47,948 bases of DNA from JBCCFW01 sp039029535. Its GTDB lineage: Bacteria > Acidobacteriota > JBCCFW01. A program made the translations under genes and the position numbers. Position 1 is the first letter of the stretch, and the number at the start of each line of letters is the position of its first letter. Positions 40,632 to 47,948 of the stretch are shown here, piece after piece. Below the pieces are notes generated by a model that had not been told where the DNA came from, made no database searches, and was given only the letters and a program-made list of their open reading frames with translations. Location of the stretch: positions 1-47,948 of the forward strand of contig JBCCFW010000039.1 of NCBI GenBank assembly GCA_039029535.1, in the 5' to 3' direction.

Positions 40632-43139
40632 ATGTCTTCCTTCCGCGTTCGCGTCTCGGCCCTCCTCGTGTGTCTCGTGTCGGCCGGCCTCGCTCAGGCC
40701 GATCGTCTCCCGCACCTCTCGGCGGACACCGAGCTCGTTCCCCTCGAGAGTCTCGAGCAGCTCGTCCTCCCCGCCCTCGACATCGACGCCCTTCTAGAAG
40801 AGGACCGCCGGATCGAGGAGGGCAAGGACATCGTCCTCCCCCACCGCGTGGCGGGCGCCATCGAGGTGGTGGCCGGTCTCCACGGCAACGGCAACTGGCA
40901 GGAGCTGGCCGACGGCGGGCTGCTCTGGCGCCTGCGCGTCCAGTCCCCCGGCGCCACCGACCTCAACTTCGGACTCCGTCGCTTCGTCGTGCCCGAGGGC
41001 GCGACCTTCCACGTCATCTCCGAGCTCAACGGCTTCTTCCAGGGCCCCTACGGCCACCAGGACGTGAAGAAGCACGGCGAGCTCTGGACCGCGGTGGTCC
41101 CCGGTGACCGCGCCGTCCTCGAGCTCCACCTGCCGCCCGGCACGGAGATGGGAGCCGAGGGCGTCGAGCTCGAGCTCATGCAGGTCGGCCACGGCTTCCG
41201 CGACCTGTTCGACCTCTTCGAGGGCCCGCTGGAGACACACCAGGGCTCCTGCAACAACGACGTCATCTGCCCCGAGGGCGACCCCTGGCGCGACCCCATT
41301 CAAGCCGTCGGCGTCATGATGGTGGGCGGCACCTGGAACTGCACCGGCACCATGCTCATGGACGTGCCGCGGAGCTTCCGGAACTGGTTCCTCACCGCCG
41401 ACCACTGCGGCATCCGCGCCGGCAACGCCGCGTCGGTGGTCACCTACTGGAACTTCGAGAGCCCCACCTGCGGCGCCCTCTCCGGTGGCTCCCTCGACCA
41501 GAACCAGTCCGGCGCGACCTTCCGCGCCACGTACCAGCCGAGCGACTTCACCCTGCTCGAGCTGGACGCGGACCCCCTCCCCGAGTTCAACGTCTACTAC
41601 TCCGGCTGGGACCGCACCGACGACATCCCCGTTGGCTCGGTGGCGATCCACCATCCGTCGAACGACGAGAAGGCGATCAGCTTCAACGACGATCCGCTCA
41701 CCTACACGGGCTCCTGCATCGGTCGCACCACCGACACGCACTGGACCGTCGACAACTGGGAGGACGGCACCACCGAGCCCGGCTCGTCCGGCTCCGGTCT
41801 CTTCCACCCCGACACCCAACTCCTCATCGGCGACCTGTCGGGCGGCGGGGCCTCCTGCACGCGCATCGACATCGACTGCTACGGTCGCTTCGCCGTCTCC
41901 TGGACCGGTGGCGGCTCGGCGGCCAGCCGTCTCTCCGACTGGCTCGACCCGAGCGGCGGCGGCGACATGACGGTCGACGGCAGCTACGTGGGCACGCGGC
42001 TCCGCGAGACCGGTCGTCGCTTCGTCGACTCCTGCGCCCTCGGCGCGGGTGACCGCAACGGCGCCTTCGAGCCCGGCGAGACCATCGACATCTTCTACAC
42101 CCTCGAGGCCTCGGACCCCGTCACCGGCGTGAGCGGACGTCTCACCTCCACCTCTCCCGAGGTCACCATCCTCAACGACACGGTGAGCTGGGGCGCGCTG
42201 GCGGGAGGCGAGGCCCGTGAAGGCTCGGCCTTCCAGGTCCGCGTGGCCGACGACGCCTGCTTCGCCGAGCTCGACTTCCAGGTCGAGATCACGGCTGACG
42301 GTGGGCTCGGTCCGTTCGAGCTCGGCTTCAGCGAGGTGGTGGGCTCACCCATCTCCGCCGACGTTCCGCTGGCCATCCCCGACGAGGGTCAGATCGCGTC
42401 GACGCTGAGCGTGTCCGGCGTGACCAGCTTCACCGACATCGACGTGCGGGTGCAGATCGACCACAGTTGGGTCGGTGACCTCATCATCAGCCTGCGTCAC
42501 CCCGATGGCCGCGAGGTCGTCCTCCTCGATCGCCCGGGCGTGCCCGACACGGACTTCGGCTGTGGCAACGACAACCTGGTCATCGTCTTCGACGACGACT
42601 CGGCCGTGGACCTCGAAGGCTCCTGCCCCGGTGACGACCCCTGGTACGACGGGCTCGCGCAGCCCGTCGAGCCGCTGTCGAACCTGCTCGGCGCTTCCGA
42701 CATCGGCGACTGGGAGCTGGTGGTCTCCGACAACGCGGGTGACGACACGGGCTCGATCGTCGACTGGGGCCTCATCACGACGCCGCCGCTCGACGCTGGC
42801 GAGTGTCAGCCCTGCACCGACGTGATCGACTGTCCGGGTCAGGTCGTGGCAGCGGGCACGCTGCGCGTCCGCAAGCTCGCCGACTTCATCGAGGTCTCCC
42901 TCCCGGCCGCAGCCTCCGACTGCGCGACCGGCATCGCCGTGCTCATCGCCGACGACCCGCGTCCGGCCGTGGGAGCGGGCAGCTTCCCGACCGATCCGAG
43001 CTTCGTCGACATCAGCGCCGAGGACATCGATCCGGGCCTGGCCTTCCTCCACCCGCCGACCCCGGGCATCGCCTACTACCTGGCGGTGGAGACCCTGCCT
43101 GACGGGACCTACGGACCCTCGGGTCACTACGGACGGTAG
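40632..43139 (+). CDS. Exported trypsin-fold serine protease with P domain
   Basis: 835 aa from the ATG at 40632, chosen over 40584 because it starts the signal peptide (MSSFRVRVSALLVCLVSAGLAQA). Residues about 22-195 look like a propeptide. The protease domain (about 195-460) carries TADHC with His258, DFTLLELD with Asp305 and PGSSGSGLF with Ser386, all intact, plus Cys pairs; the arrangement recalls lysyl-endopeptidase-type trypsin-like enzymes. An Ig-like beta domain follows (about 455-570, NGAFEPGETIDIFYTLE), then a P domain of proprotein-convertase type at about 578-715 (LAIPDEGQIASTLSVSG, IDHSWVGDLIISLRHPDG, GDWELVVSDNAGDDTGSIVDWGL), and a C-terminal beta domain. It is probably a secreted degradative enzyme. 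A good terminator follows. Confidence 0.88.
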   Translation: MSSFRVRVSALLVCLVSAGLAQADRLPHLSADTELVPLESLEQLVLPALDIDALLEEDRRIEEGKDIVLPHRVAGAIEVVAGLHGNGNWQELADGGLLWRLRVQSPGATDLNFGLRRFVVPEGATFHVISELNGFFQGPYGHQDVKKHGELWTAVVPGDRAVLELHLPPGTEMGAEGVELELMQVGHGFRDLFDLFEGPLETHQGSCNNDVICPEGDPWRDPIQAVGVMMVGGTWNCTGTMLMDVPRSFRNWFLTADHCGIRAGNAASVVTYWNFESPTCGALSGGSLDQNQSGATFRATYQPSDFTLLELDADPLPEFNVYYSGWDRTDDIPVGSVAIHHPSNDEKAISFNDDPLTYTGSCIGRTTDTHWTVDNWEDGTTEPGSSGSGLFHPDTQLLIGDLSGGGASCTRIDIDCYGRFAVSWTGGGSAASRLSDWLDPSGGGDMTVDGSYVGTRLRETGRRFVDSCALGAGDRNGAFEPGETIDIFYTLEASDPVTGVSGRLTSTSPEVTILNDTVSWGALAGGEAREGSAFQVRVADDACFAELDFQVEITADGGLGPFELGFSEVVGSPISADVPLAIPDEGQIASTLSVSGVTSFTDIDVRVQIDHSWVGDLIISLRHPDGREVVLLDRPGVPDTDFGCGNDNLVIVFDDDSAVDLEGSCPGDDPWYDGLAQPVEPLSNLLGASDIGDWELVVSDNAGDDTGSIVDWGLITTPPLDAGECQPCTDVIDCPGQVVAAGTLRVRKLADFIEVSLPAAASDCATGIAVLIADDPRPAVGAGSFPTDPSFVDISAEDIDPGLAFLHPPTPGIAYYLAVETLPDGTYGPSGHYGR

Positions 43140-43159
43140 CCGACCGTCGATGACCACGT

Positions 43160-43200
43160 GAGAGCCCGGAGGCCTGAGGCTTCCGGGCTCTCTTTCGTTC
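43160..43200 (+). terminator. Rho-independent terminator after the P-domain protease
   Basis: GAGAGCCCGGA at 43160-43170 pairs exactly with TCCGGGCTCTC at 43182-43192. The pairing continues inward (GGCC with GGCT, one G-U) to a 3-nt loop TGA, giving a stem of about 15 bp, and a T-rich tail TTTCGTTC follows. This is the best intrinsic terminator in the window. It begins 21 nt after the stop codon and separates the protease from the convergent DUF4345-like gene. Confidence 0.88.
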
Positions 43201-43206
43201 CGAAGC

Positions 43207-43575
43207 TCAGGAGCGGAGCTGGCCCGCCGCGTACATGAGGAGCAGCCCGGCCGCCGCCTCGAAGACGAGCGCGAGACCGGTGTAGGTCGTCACGCCGTCG
43301 AGGGCGAGGCTGATGAGCCGACCGACCGCCAGGCCGAGGAAGCCCCAGCCGACGGCCTGCAAGACTCCGGCATCACCCTGCTGAAGCGCCCGCACGGTGA
43401 TCACGCCGAGGGCGACGAGGAGACCGCCGAACACCGCACGGAGCTCACCGTGAGCCGACGGGTTGAGCGGGCTCAGGTCGACCAGCTCGCCGACGCGCTT
43501 GGGGGAGACCAGGCCGAGCAGGCCAAAGCCGACGTTGATGACGGAGAGAAGAACGACCAGGACCTTCCACCACAT
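43207..43575 (-). CDS. Small four-helix membrane protein, DUF4345-like
   Basis: 122 aa from the ATG at 43575 (AGAGG upstream) rather than 43596. Four hydrophobic helices: about 2-22 (WWKVLVVLLSVINVGFGLLGL), 43-62, 73-92 and 98-116. The GELRAVFGGLLVALGV segment between helices 1 and 2 resembles the conserved E-x-RA-x-YGG motif of DUF4345 membrane proteins. Function unknown. It is convergent with the P-domain protease and divergent from the hydrolase-OsmC gene, 93 nt away. Confidence 0.7.
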   Translation of the reverse strand: MWWKVLVVLLSVINVGFGLLGLVSPKRVGELVDLSPLNPSAHGELRAVFGGLLVALGVITVRALQQGDAGVLQAVGWGFLGLAVGRLISLALDGVTTYTGLALVFEAAAGLLLMYAAGQLRS

Positions 43576-43668
43576 GAGGCACCTCTTTCGGGGCATCGTA
43601 GCGACCCTTCAGCGTGACGCCTGCAACCGTGACGGGCCGGCGGGCATCTCAGCCACGAGGAGACGACC

Positions 43669-44898
43669 ATGACTGGACGCAGCGAGCGCTTCGACTTCGA
43701 CAACGGCCGTGGGCAGACCCTGGCTGCCCGACTCGAGCATCCCGCCGGAGAACCGCGGGGGGTCGCGCTCTTCGCGCACTGCTTCACCTGCTCGAAGGAC
43801 CTCGGGGCCGTCCGTCGGATCTCGAAGGGCCTGCGAGACCGCGGCATCGCCGTGCTCCGCTTCGACTTCACGGGGCTCGGCAACTCCGAGGGCGACTTCG
43901 CCCAGGAGACCTTCAGCGGCAACGTCGAGGACCTCGTCGCCGCGGCTGCCGCGCTGCGCGAACGCGGGCTCGGCCCGGGCCTGCTCATCGGTCACAGCCT
44001 GGGCGGAGCAGCGGTTCTGGTCGCCGCCGGTCGCATCCCCGAGGTGAAGGCGGTCGCGACGATCGGAGCTCCCAGCGACCCTGCTCACGTCACGCACTTG
44101 CTATCGGGCGCCATCGACGACATCGAGGAGCATGGCGAAGCACGGGTGAGCATCGGCGGACGCGACTTCGCCGTGCGCCGTGAGCTGCTCGACGATCTCG
44201 AAGAGCAGAACCTCGCGCCACTGCTGCGTCGGCTCGACGCCGCCCTCCTCATCCTCCACTCACCTCAAGACGAGATCGTCGACATCGATCACGCGGCCCG
44301 TCTCTACGCGATGGCCCGTCACCCCAAGAGCTTCCTCTCCCTCGACGGGGCCGATCACCTGCTCAGCCGACCCGCCGACGCCGAGCACGTGGCGTCCATG
44401 CTCGCGTCCTGGAGCGCCCGTCACCTCGAGACGAGCGACGACGACGCCTCGACCGCACCGGCACCCGCCGAGCCGGGTGAGGTCGTCATCGGCTCGCGAC
44501 CGGGCCACGACTTCCTCGTGGACGGTCGCGCCGGGGCCCACGTCCTCATCGGTGACGAGCCGACCAGCGTCGGTGGCGAGGACCTCGGCCCGACCCCCTA
44601 CGACCATCTCCTCGCCGCGCTCGGGAGCTGCACGACGATGACGCTGGGGATGTACGCCCGACGCAAGGGCTGGCCCCTGGAACGCAGCGTCGTCCGCCTG
44701 AAGCACGGTCGCGTGCACGCCGGGGACTGCGACGACTGCGAGACCGGTGAGGGTCGGGTCGACGAGATCACCGGCACGATCGAGCTCTTCGGTCCGCTCG
44801 ACGCGAAGCAGCGGGAGCGGCTGCTCGAGATCGCGCACCGCTGCCCGGTGCATCGCACGCTGACCAGCGAGACCAAGATCCGGCTGTCCGCGACCTGA
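43669..44898 (+). CDS. Bifunctional alpha/beta hydrolase - OsmC family fusion
   Basis: 409 aa; GAGGAG before the ATG. Residues 1-255 are an alpha/beta hydrolase (serine aminopeptidase/esterase-like): oxyanion region FAHCFTCSKDL, nucleophile elbow G108-H-S110-L-G112, acid in SPQDEIVD and His in DGADHLL. Residues about 270-409 are an OsmC-type peroxiredoxin-like domain with the two cysteines C321 (GSCTTMT) and C392 (HRCPVHRTL), plus a CDDC pair in between. Hydrolase-OsmC fusions are a known architecture. The OsmC part would reduce organic hydroperoxides and the hydrolase might feed it lipid or thioester substrates, which is inference. Cytoplasmic. Confidence 0.92.
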   Translation: MTGRSERFDFDNGRGQTLAARLEHPAGEPRGVALFAHCFTCSKDLGAVRRISKGLRDRGIAVLRFDFTGLGNSEGDFAQETFSGNVEDLVAAAAALRERGLGPGLLIGHSLGGAAVLVAAGRIPEVKAVATIGAPSDPAHVTHLLSGAIDDIEEHGEARVSIGGRDFAVRRELLDDLEEQNLAPLLRRLDAALLILHSPQDEIVDIDHAARLYAMARHPKSFLSLDGADHLLSRPADAEHVASMLASWSARHLETSDDDASTAPAPAEPGEVVIGSRPGHDFLVDGRAGAHVLIGDEPTSVGGEDLGPTPYDHLLAALGSCTTMTLGMYARRKGWPLERSVVRLKHGRVHAGDCDDCETGEGRVDEITGTIELFGPLDAKQRERLLEIAHRCPVHRTLTSETKIRLSAT

Positions 44899-44933
44899 CC
44901 CGAACCGCACGTCTCGTGGAGTGAACGAGCCTG

Positions 44934-44962
44934 GGGACCCGTGATGACGGACCCACGGGCCC
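44934..44962 (+). terminator. Possible terminator hairpin after the hydrolase-OsmC gene
   Basis: GGG, one bulged A, CCCGTG, then a 10-nt loop, then CACGGG-CCC gives a 9-bp stem with one bulge, 35 nt after the stop. No T-run follows, so confidence is low. Confidence 0.3.
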
Positions 44963-45016
44963 GCAGTAGGCTCGACGAGCGCTCGATCGGCTCGGGCGCT
45001 CCCAGGAGGGCCTGCC

Positions 45017-47488
45017 ATGTCGCAGTCGACCTACACCTACCGTTCCGGACAGCGTCTCGAGCTCACCAAGTCCCCCGACGAGTACGTCATCCGGGCCCTG
45101 CCCGACGCCCTCGTCGCCGAAGGTCTTCCCACCGGTGAGGTGGTCTCGTCGACCTCGACCCGCGTCGGCTGCAACGCCGTCGACCTCGACACGAGCATGG
45201 ACCGCGGTCGCGAGCTGGCCGTCACGCACCACTCGTACCACCTCGCGGACGACGGCGGTGAGTTCCTCATCACCGATCGCGTCCTCCTCCGCCTGACCGA
45301 GGCCTCCGACGACGCGCTGACCGAGCTCATGAACCGGCACGCGCTCCACCTGCTGACGAGCTACGACGACCGCACCTTCCTCTTCCGACTGACGAACCAG
45401 ACGGGGAGGAACCCGATCAAGCTCGTCGTCGAGCTCACCGAGAACGACGACCGGGTCGAGTGTGTCGAGCACGACCTCAACATGCGAGCGACCCCGGACC
45501 AGCTCGAGCTACCGGACGACGAGCGCTATCTCGACCAGTGGCACCTCCATCGCCGCTCGACCAGCGACGAGCTCGACCCTCGCTCCTCCAGCCGCTGCGA
45601 GGCGGCCTGGCAGCTACTGGACGGGACCGGCAGCCCCGAGGTCGTCATCGCGGTCACCGACAGCGGCTGCCGGCTCGACCACCGGGACTTCGACGGCCCC
45701 GGAAAGTTCGCCGACTGGGGCTACCTCCGCGGCACGCGTCTCGTGACGTCCTCCGACGTCGACGCCGAGCCGAACGAGATGTACCTGGGCATCAACCACG
45801 GAACCTCCTGTGCCGGGGTCGCCGCCGGTGAGATGGACGGCGTGCTCACGGTGGGAGCCGCGCCGGGCTGCCGTCTTCTCCCGATCCAGTGGGAGATCGC
45901 TGGTGGGCGCTTCCTCTACAGCGACTCGAAGCTGCTCACGGTCATGGAGCACGTCTCGGCTCGGGCCGACGTGGTCACGAACTCGTGGTCCACCGCCCCG
46001 CAAATGCTGCTGTCCTCAATCACGCGTCAGCGACTCGAAGAGATGACACGCACGGGCGGGCGACGAGGCACGGGCCTCGTCTTCGTGTGGTCGGCCGGCA
46101 ACCGCAACGCGCCCATCCACCACGAGGCAGACGTCGACGTCCCGTTCACGACGGGCTGGCAAGGCAACCGGTGGGTCGGGGTCGCGACCTCCCGGACCTT
46201 CCGCAACGAGCTCACCGAGATCGACGGGATGATCCACGTGGCCGCCCTGAGCTCGGAAGCCCGGCGCAGCCACTACTCGAGCTACGGCACCGGCGTCGAC
46301 GTCTGCGCGCCCAGCGCCAACGGACACGCCTACCGGCGCCTGCGCTTTCCCGGTCTCTTCATCATCACGGCCACCGGCTCCGACGACGAGGTCACCGAGT
46401 TCTTCGGCGGGACCTCTGCCGCCGCGCCCCTGGTCGCGGGCGTGGTCGCCCTCATCATCTCGGCCAACCCTCGCCTGAGCGCGGCCGAGGTCTCCTCCAT
46501 CCTGCGGAGCACCGCCAGCAAGGATCTCGACCCCACCGACTGGCCCCGCACGCCCAGCGCGTCCTACGACCAGGACACGAGCTGGGACGTCTCTCCCATC
46601 GCCCCCTTCGACGACGGCGCCTTCGTCGACCAGGGTCATCCGGACGGCACCTGGAGCCCCTGGTTCGGTCACGGCAACGTCGACGCGGAAGCCGCGGTCG
46701 CCGAGGCCTTGCAACGAGGTGAGAGCGACTCGGCGGTGGTCTCGGCGAGCGCACAGCCGCGTCGTGACATCCCGGACTTCCAACGGGGCGGGATCGTGGA
46801 GCGGCTGCGGATCGACGAGCCTGGTCGCATCGAGAGCCTGAAGATCGAGCTCGACGTCACGCACACGTGGATCGGTGATCTCCGGGTGGAGCTCGAAAGC
46901 CCGGAGGGTCGTCGCGCCGTGCTGCACGACCGCGCCGGCGCCAGCCGTGACGACCTGGCGCTCCGTCTCGAGATGGATCGCGACGCTGCCCTGGGCGTCT
47001 TCCGCGACGCCGAGGTGCGTGGCGACTGGCTGCTGCGCGTGGAGGATCTCGCCCGCCTCGACACTGGCCGCCTCGAGTCCTGGTCGATCGAGGCCGGCGT
47101 CGCGCAGGGCGGCGGGCTGGTCACGGTGGTGAACGAGGAATCCGTTCGCATCCCCGACGCGAGCGTCCAGGGCATCGCCTCCACGCTCGAGGTCGGCTCG
47201 TCGGGCCCGATCCAGTCGTTGGACGTCGGGGTCGACATCACCCACCCGTGGATCGGCGACCTGACCATCGTCCTCCGCTCACCGGCAGGGAGCGAGGTCG
47301 TGCTGCGCAATCGCGAAGGTGGTAGCGACGACAACCCGCTCACGACCTGGCGCTCGACCGACCTCGCCGACCTGCGGCGTCTCGTCGGCGAGGACGGAGC
47401 CGGCACCTGGACTCTCGAGGTGGCCGACCGCGCCCGACGGGACGTGGGGAAGCTCAACACCTGGTCCCTGACCCTGCTCCTCGGTTGA
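45017..47488 (+). CDS. Subtilisin-like (S8) serine protease with two C-terminal P domains
   Basis: 823 aa; AGGAGGG just upstream of the ATG fixes the start. There is no signal peptide (MSQSTYTYRSGQRLELTKSP). Residues about 1-165 look like a propeptide-like N-domain (EFLITDRVLLRL, LHLLTSYDDRTFLFRL, VECVEHDLNMRA). The S8 catalytic domain spans about 195-570 with the intact triad D215 (VTDSG), H261 (NHGTSCAG) and S467 (GGTSAAAP). Two P domains follow, about 585-690 (LDVTHTWIGDLRVELESPEG) and about 705-823 (VDITHPWIGDLTIVLRSPAG). P domains stabilise or target proprotein-convertase-type proteases. The missing signal peptide is odd for a subtilase with P domains; export by another route or a cytoplasmic role are both possible. 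Confidence 0.9.
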   Translation: MSQSTYTYRSGQRLELTKSPDEYVIRALPDALVAEGLPTGEVVSSTSTRVGCNAVDLDTSMDRGRELAVTHHSYHLADDGGEFLITDRVLLRLTEASDDALTELMNRHALHLLTSYDDRTFLFRLTNQTGRNPIKLVVELTENDDRVECVEHDLNMRATPDQLELPDDERYLDQWHLHRRSTSDELDPRSSSRCEAAWQLLDGTGSPEVVIAVTDSGCRLDHRDFDGPGKFADWGYLRGTRLVTSSDVDAEPNEMYLGINHGTSCAGVAAGEMDGVLTVGAAPGCRLLPIQWEIAGGRFLYSDSKLLTVMEHVSARADVVTNSWSTAPQMLLSSITRQRLEEMTRTGGRRGTGLVFVWSAGNRNAPIHHEADVDVPFTTGWQGNRWVGVATSRTFRNELTEIDGMIHVAALSSEARRSHYSSYGTGVDVCAPSANGHAYRRLRFPGLFIITATGSDDEVTEFFGGTSAAAPLVAGVVALIISANPRLSAAEVSSILRSTASKDLDPTDWPRTPSASYDQDTSWDVSPIAPFDDGAFVDQGHPDGTWSPWFGHGNVDAEAAVAEALQRGESDSAVVSASAQPRRDIPDFQRGGIVERLRIDEPGRIESLKIELDVTHTWIGDLRVELESPEGRRAVLHDRAGASRDDLALRLEMDRDAALGVFRDAEVRGDWLLRVEDLARLDTGRLESWSIEAGVAQGGGLVTVVNEESVRIPDASVQGIASTLEVGSSGPIQSLDVGVDITHPWIGDLTIVLRSPAGSEVVLRNREGGSDDNPLTTWRSTDLADLRRLVGEDGAGTWTLEVADRARRDVGKLNTWSLTLLLG

Positions 47489-47526
47489 TCCGACATGATC
47501 GCCGCTTCTCACCGGAGGACTCCCTC

Positions 47527-47948
47527 ATGAGCGTGGCGATCGACATCGAGTACCTGGGCGGACTCAAGACCCAGGCGACGCACGGGCCCAGCAGCAGCAC
47601 CTTGACCACCGCGGCTCCCGTGGACAACCAGGGTGACGGCAGCTCGTTCTCACCCACCGACCTGCTCGCCACGGCGCTGGGCACCTGCATCGTCACCATC
47701 GTGGGCATCGCAGCCCGCGGGCGGGACGTCGACGTGACCGGCACGCAGGTGAACGTCTTGAAGGAGATGACCGCCCAGCCTCCGCGTCGGGTCGGGAGGC
47801 TCACCGTCACCCTCGACCTGCCCGACAGCGTCCCTGAGGAGCACCGGGCCGCGCTCGAGGAAGCCGGTCGTGGCTGCCCCGTGTGCCGAAGCCTGTCGAA
47901 CGAGATGGAGGTCGACGTCACGTTCCGCTGGACCGCTCAGGTCGCCTA
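47527..47948 (+). CDS. OsmC family protein, cut at the window end
   Basis: GGAGG lies 9 nt before the ATG at 47527. The visible 140 residues are a nearly or wholly complete OsmC domain: N-terminal strand AIDIEYLGGLKTQATHG, the helix TDLLATALGTCIVTIVGIAA with C54, and GCPVCRSLS with C117 and C120. The last two bases of the window are TA, so the next base could complete a stop codon after FRWTAQVA, which would fit the usual OsmC length. By family knowledge it is a thiol-dependent organic hydroperoxide reductase. It begins 38 nt after the subtilase and is the second OsmC domain in this 4 kb, after the fusion gene at 43669. Confidence 0.85.
   Translation, partial: MSVAIDIEYLGGLKTQATHGPSSSTLTTAAPVDNQGDGSSFSPTDLLATALGTCIVTIVGIAARGRDVDVTGTQVNVLKEMTAQPPRRVGRLTVTLDLPDSVPEEHRAALEEAGRGCPVCRSLSNEMEVDVTFRWTAQVA

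Overview
The window is high-GC DNA (about 70% G+C in the typical gene lines I counted by hand), densely coded, from a Gram-negative bacterium: there is a complete TonB-dependent outer-membrane receptor and many proteins with signal peptides. The mix of genes (MoxR/vWA/beta-propeller operon, ECF sigma factor coupled to a TPR-CHAT protease, FG-GAP repeat protein, proteases with P domains, TPM/LemA proteins, an HpnR-like radical SAM enzyme) suggests an Acidobacteriota-type lineage such as Thermoanaerobaculia. Myxococcota or Planctomycetota are possible. This taxonomic guess is inference from gene style only. I see no rRNA, tRNA, CRISPR array, IS element or phage gene.

Layout. 0-5.5 kb: two exported proteins of unknown role, the second with FG-GAP/VCBS repeats, then on the minus strand a lone cytosine-5 DNA methyltransferase and a cyclic-nucleotide-binding protein. 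5.6-10.8 kb: a yhaO-yhaN (SbcD/SbcC-like) DNA-end-processing pair with a translationally coupled third gene of unknown function. 10.8-11.6 kb, minus strand: a two-gene nucleotidyltransferase module. 11.7-13.8 kb: a TPM-LemA fusion protein coupled to a membrane TPM (YgcG-like) protein. 13.8-15.4 kb: a stand-alone ComEC-type metallo-beta-lactamase hydrolase. 15.4-18.3 kb: a small cysteine-rich exported protein and a TonB receptor, perhaps a metal-uptake pair. 18.4-19.1 kb: a gamma-glutamylcyclotransferase-like protein.

19.2-25.4 kb holds the most notable operon: a MoxR AAA+ ATPase, a small accessory protein, a degenerate vWA plus beta-propeller protein, and a bpX6-like helical-repeat plus beta-propeller protein, with stop/start overlaps at the last two junctions and a 6-nt gap at the first. 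This fits the MoxR-vWA-beta-propeller ternary systems that have been proposed as NTP-dependent biological-conflict systems. Facing it, with a gap of only 33 bases, is a 7.1 kb minus-strand gene for an exported protein of 2374 residues that I cannot assign to any family; its core has visibly lower GC than its neighbours.

33-40.4 kb: an HpnR-like cobalamin radical SAM enzyme (minus), then an ECF sigma factor overlapping by 4 nt a TPR-CHAT caspase-like protease, a cysteine-containing exported protein (minus), and a soluble protein with two anti-sigma-type zinc-finger motifs plus TPR-like repeats. 40.6-48 kb: an exported trypsin-fold protease with a P domain, a strong rho-independent terminator, a small membrane protein, an alpha/beta hydrolase-OsmC fusion, a subtilase with two P domains and no signal peptide, and an OsmC protein that runs into the window end. 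A recurring architectural trait is translational coupling by GTGA, ATGA or TGATG stop/start overlaps (at 10376, 11344, 12682, 20807, 22612 and 35514).
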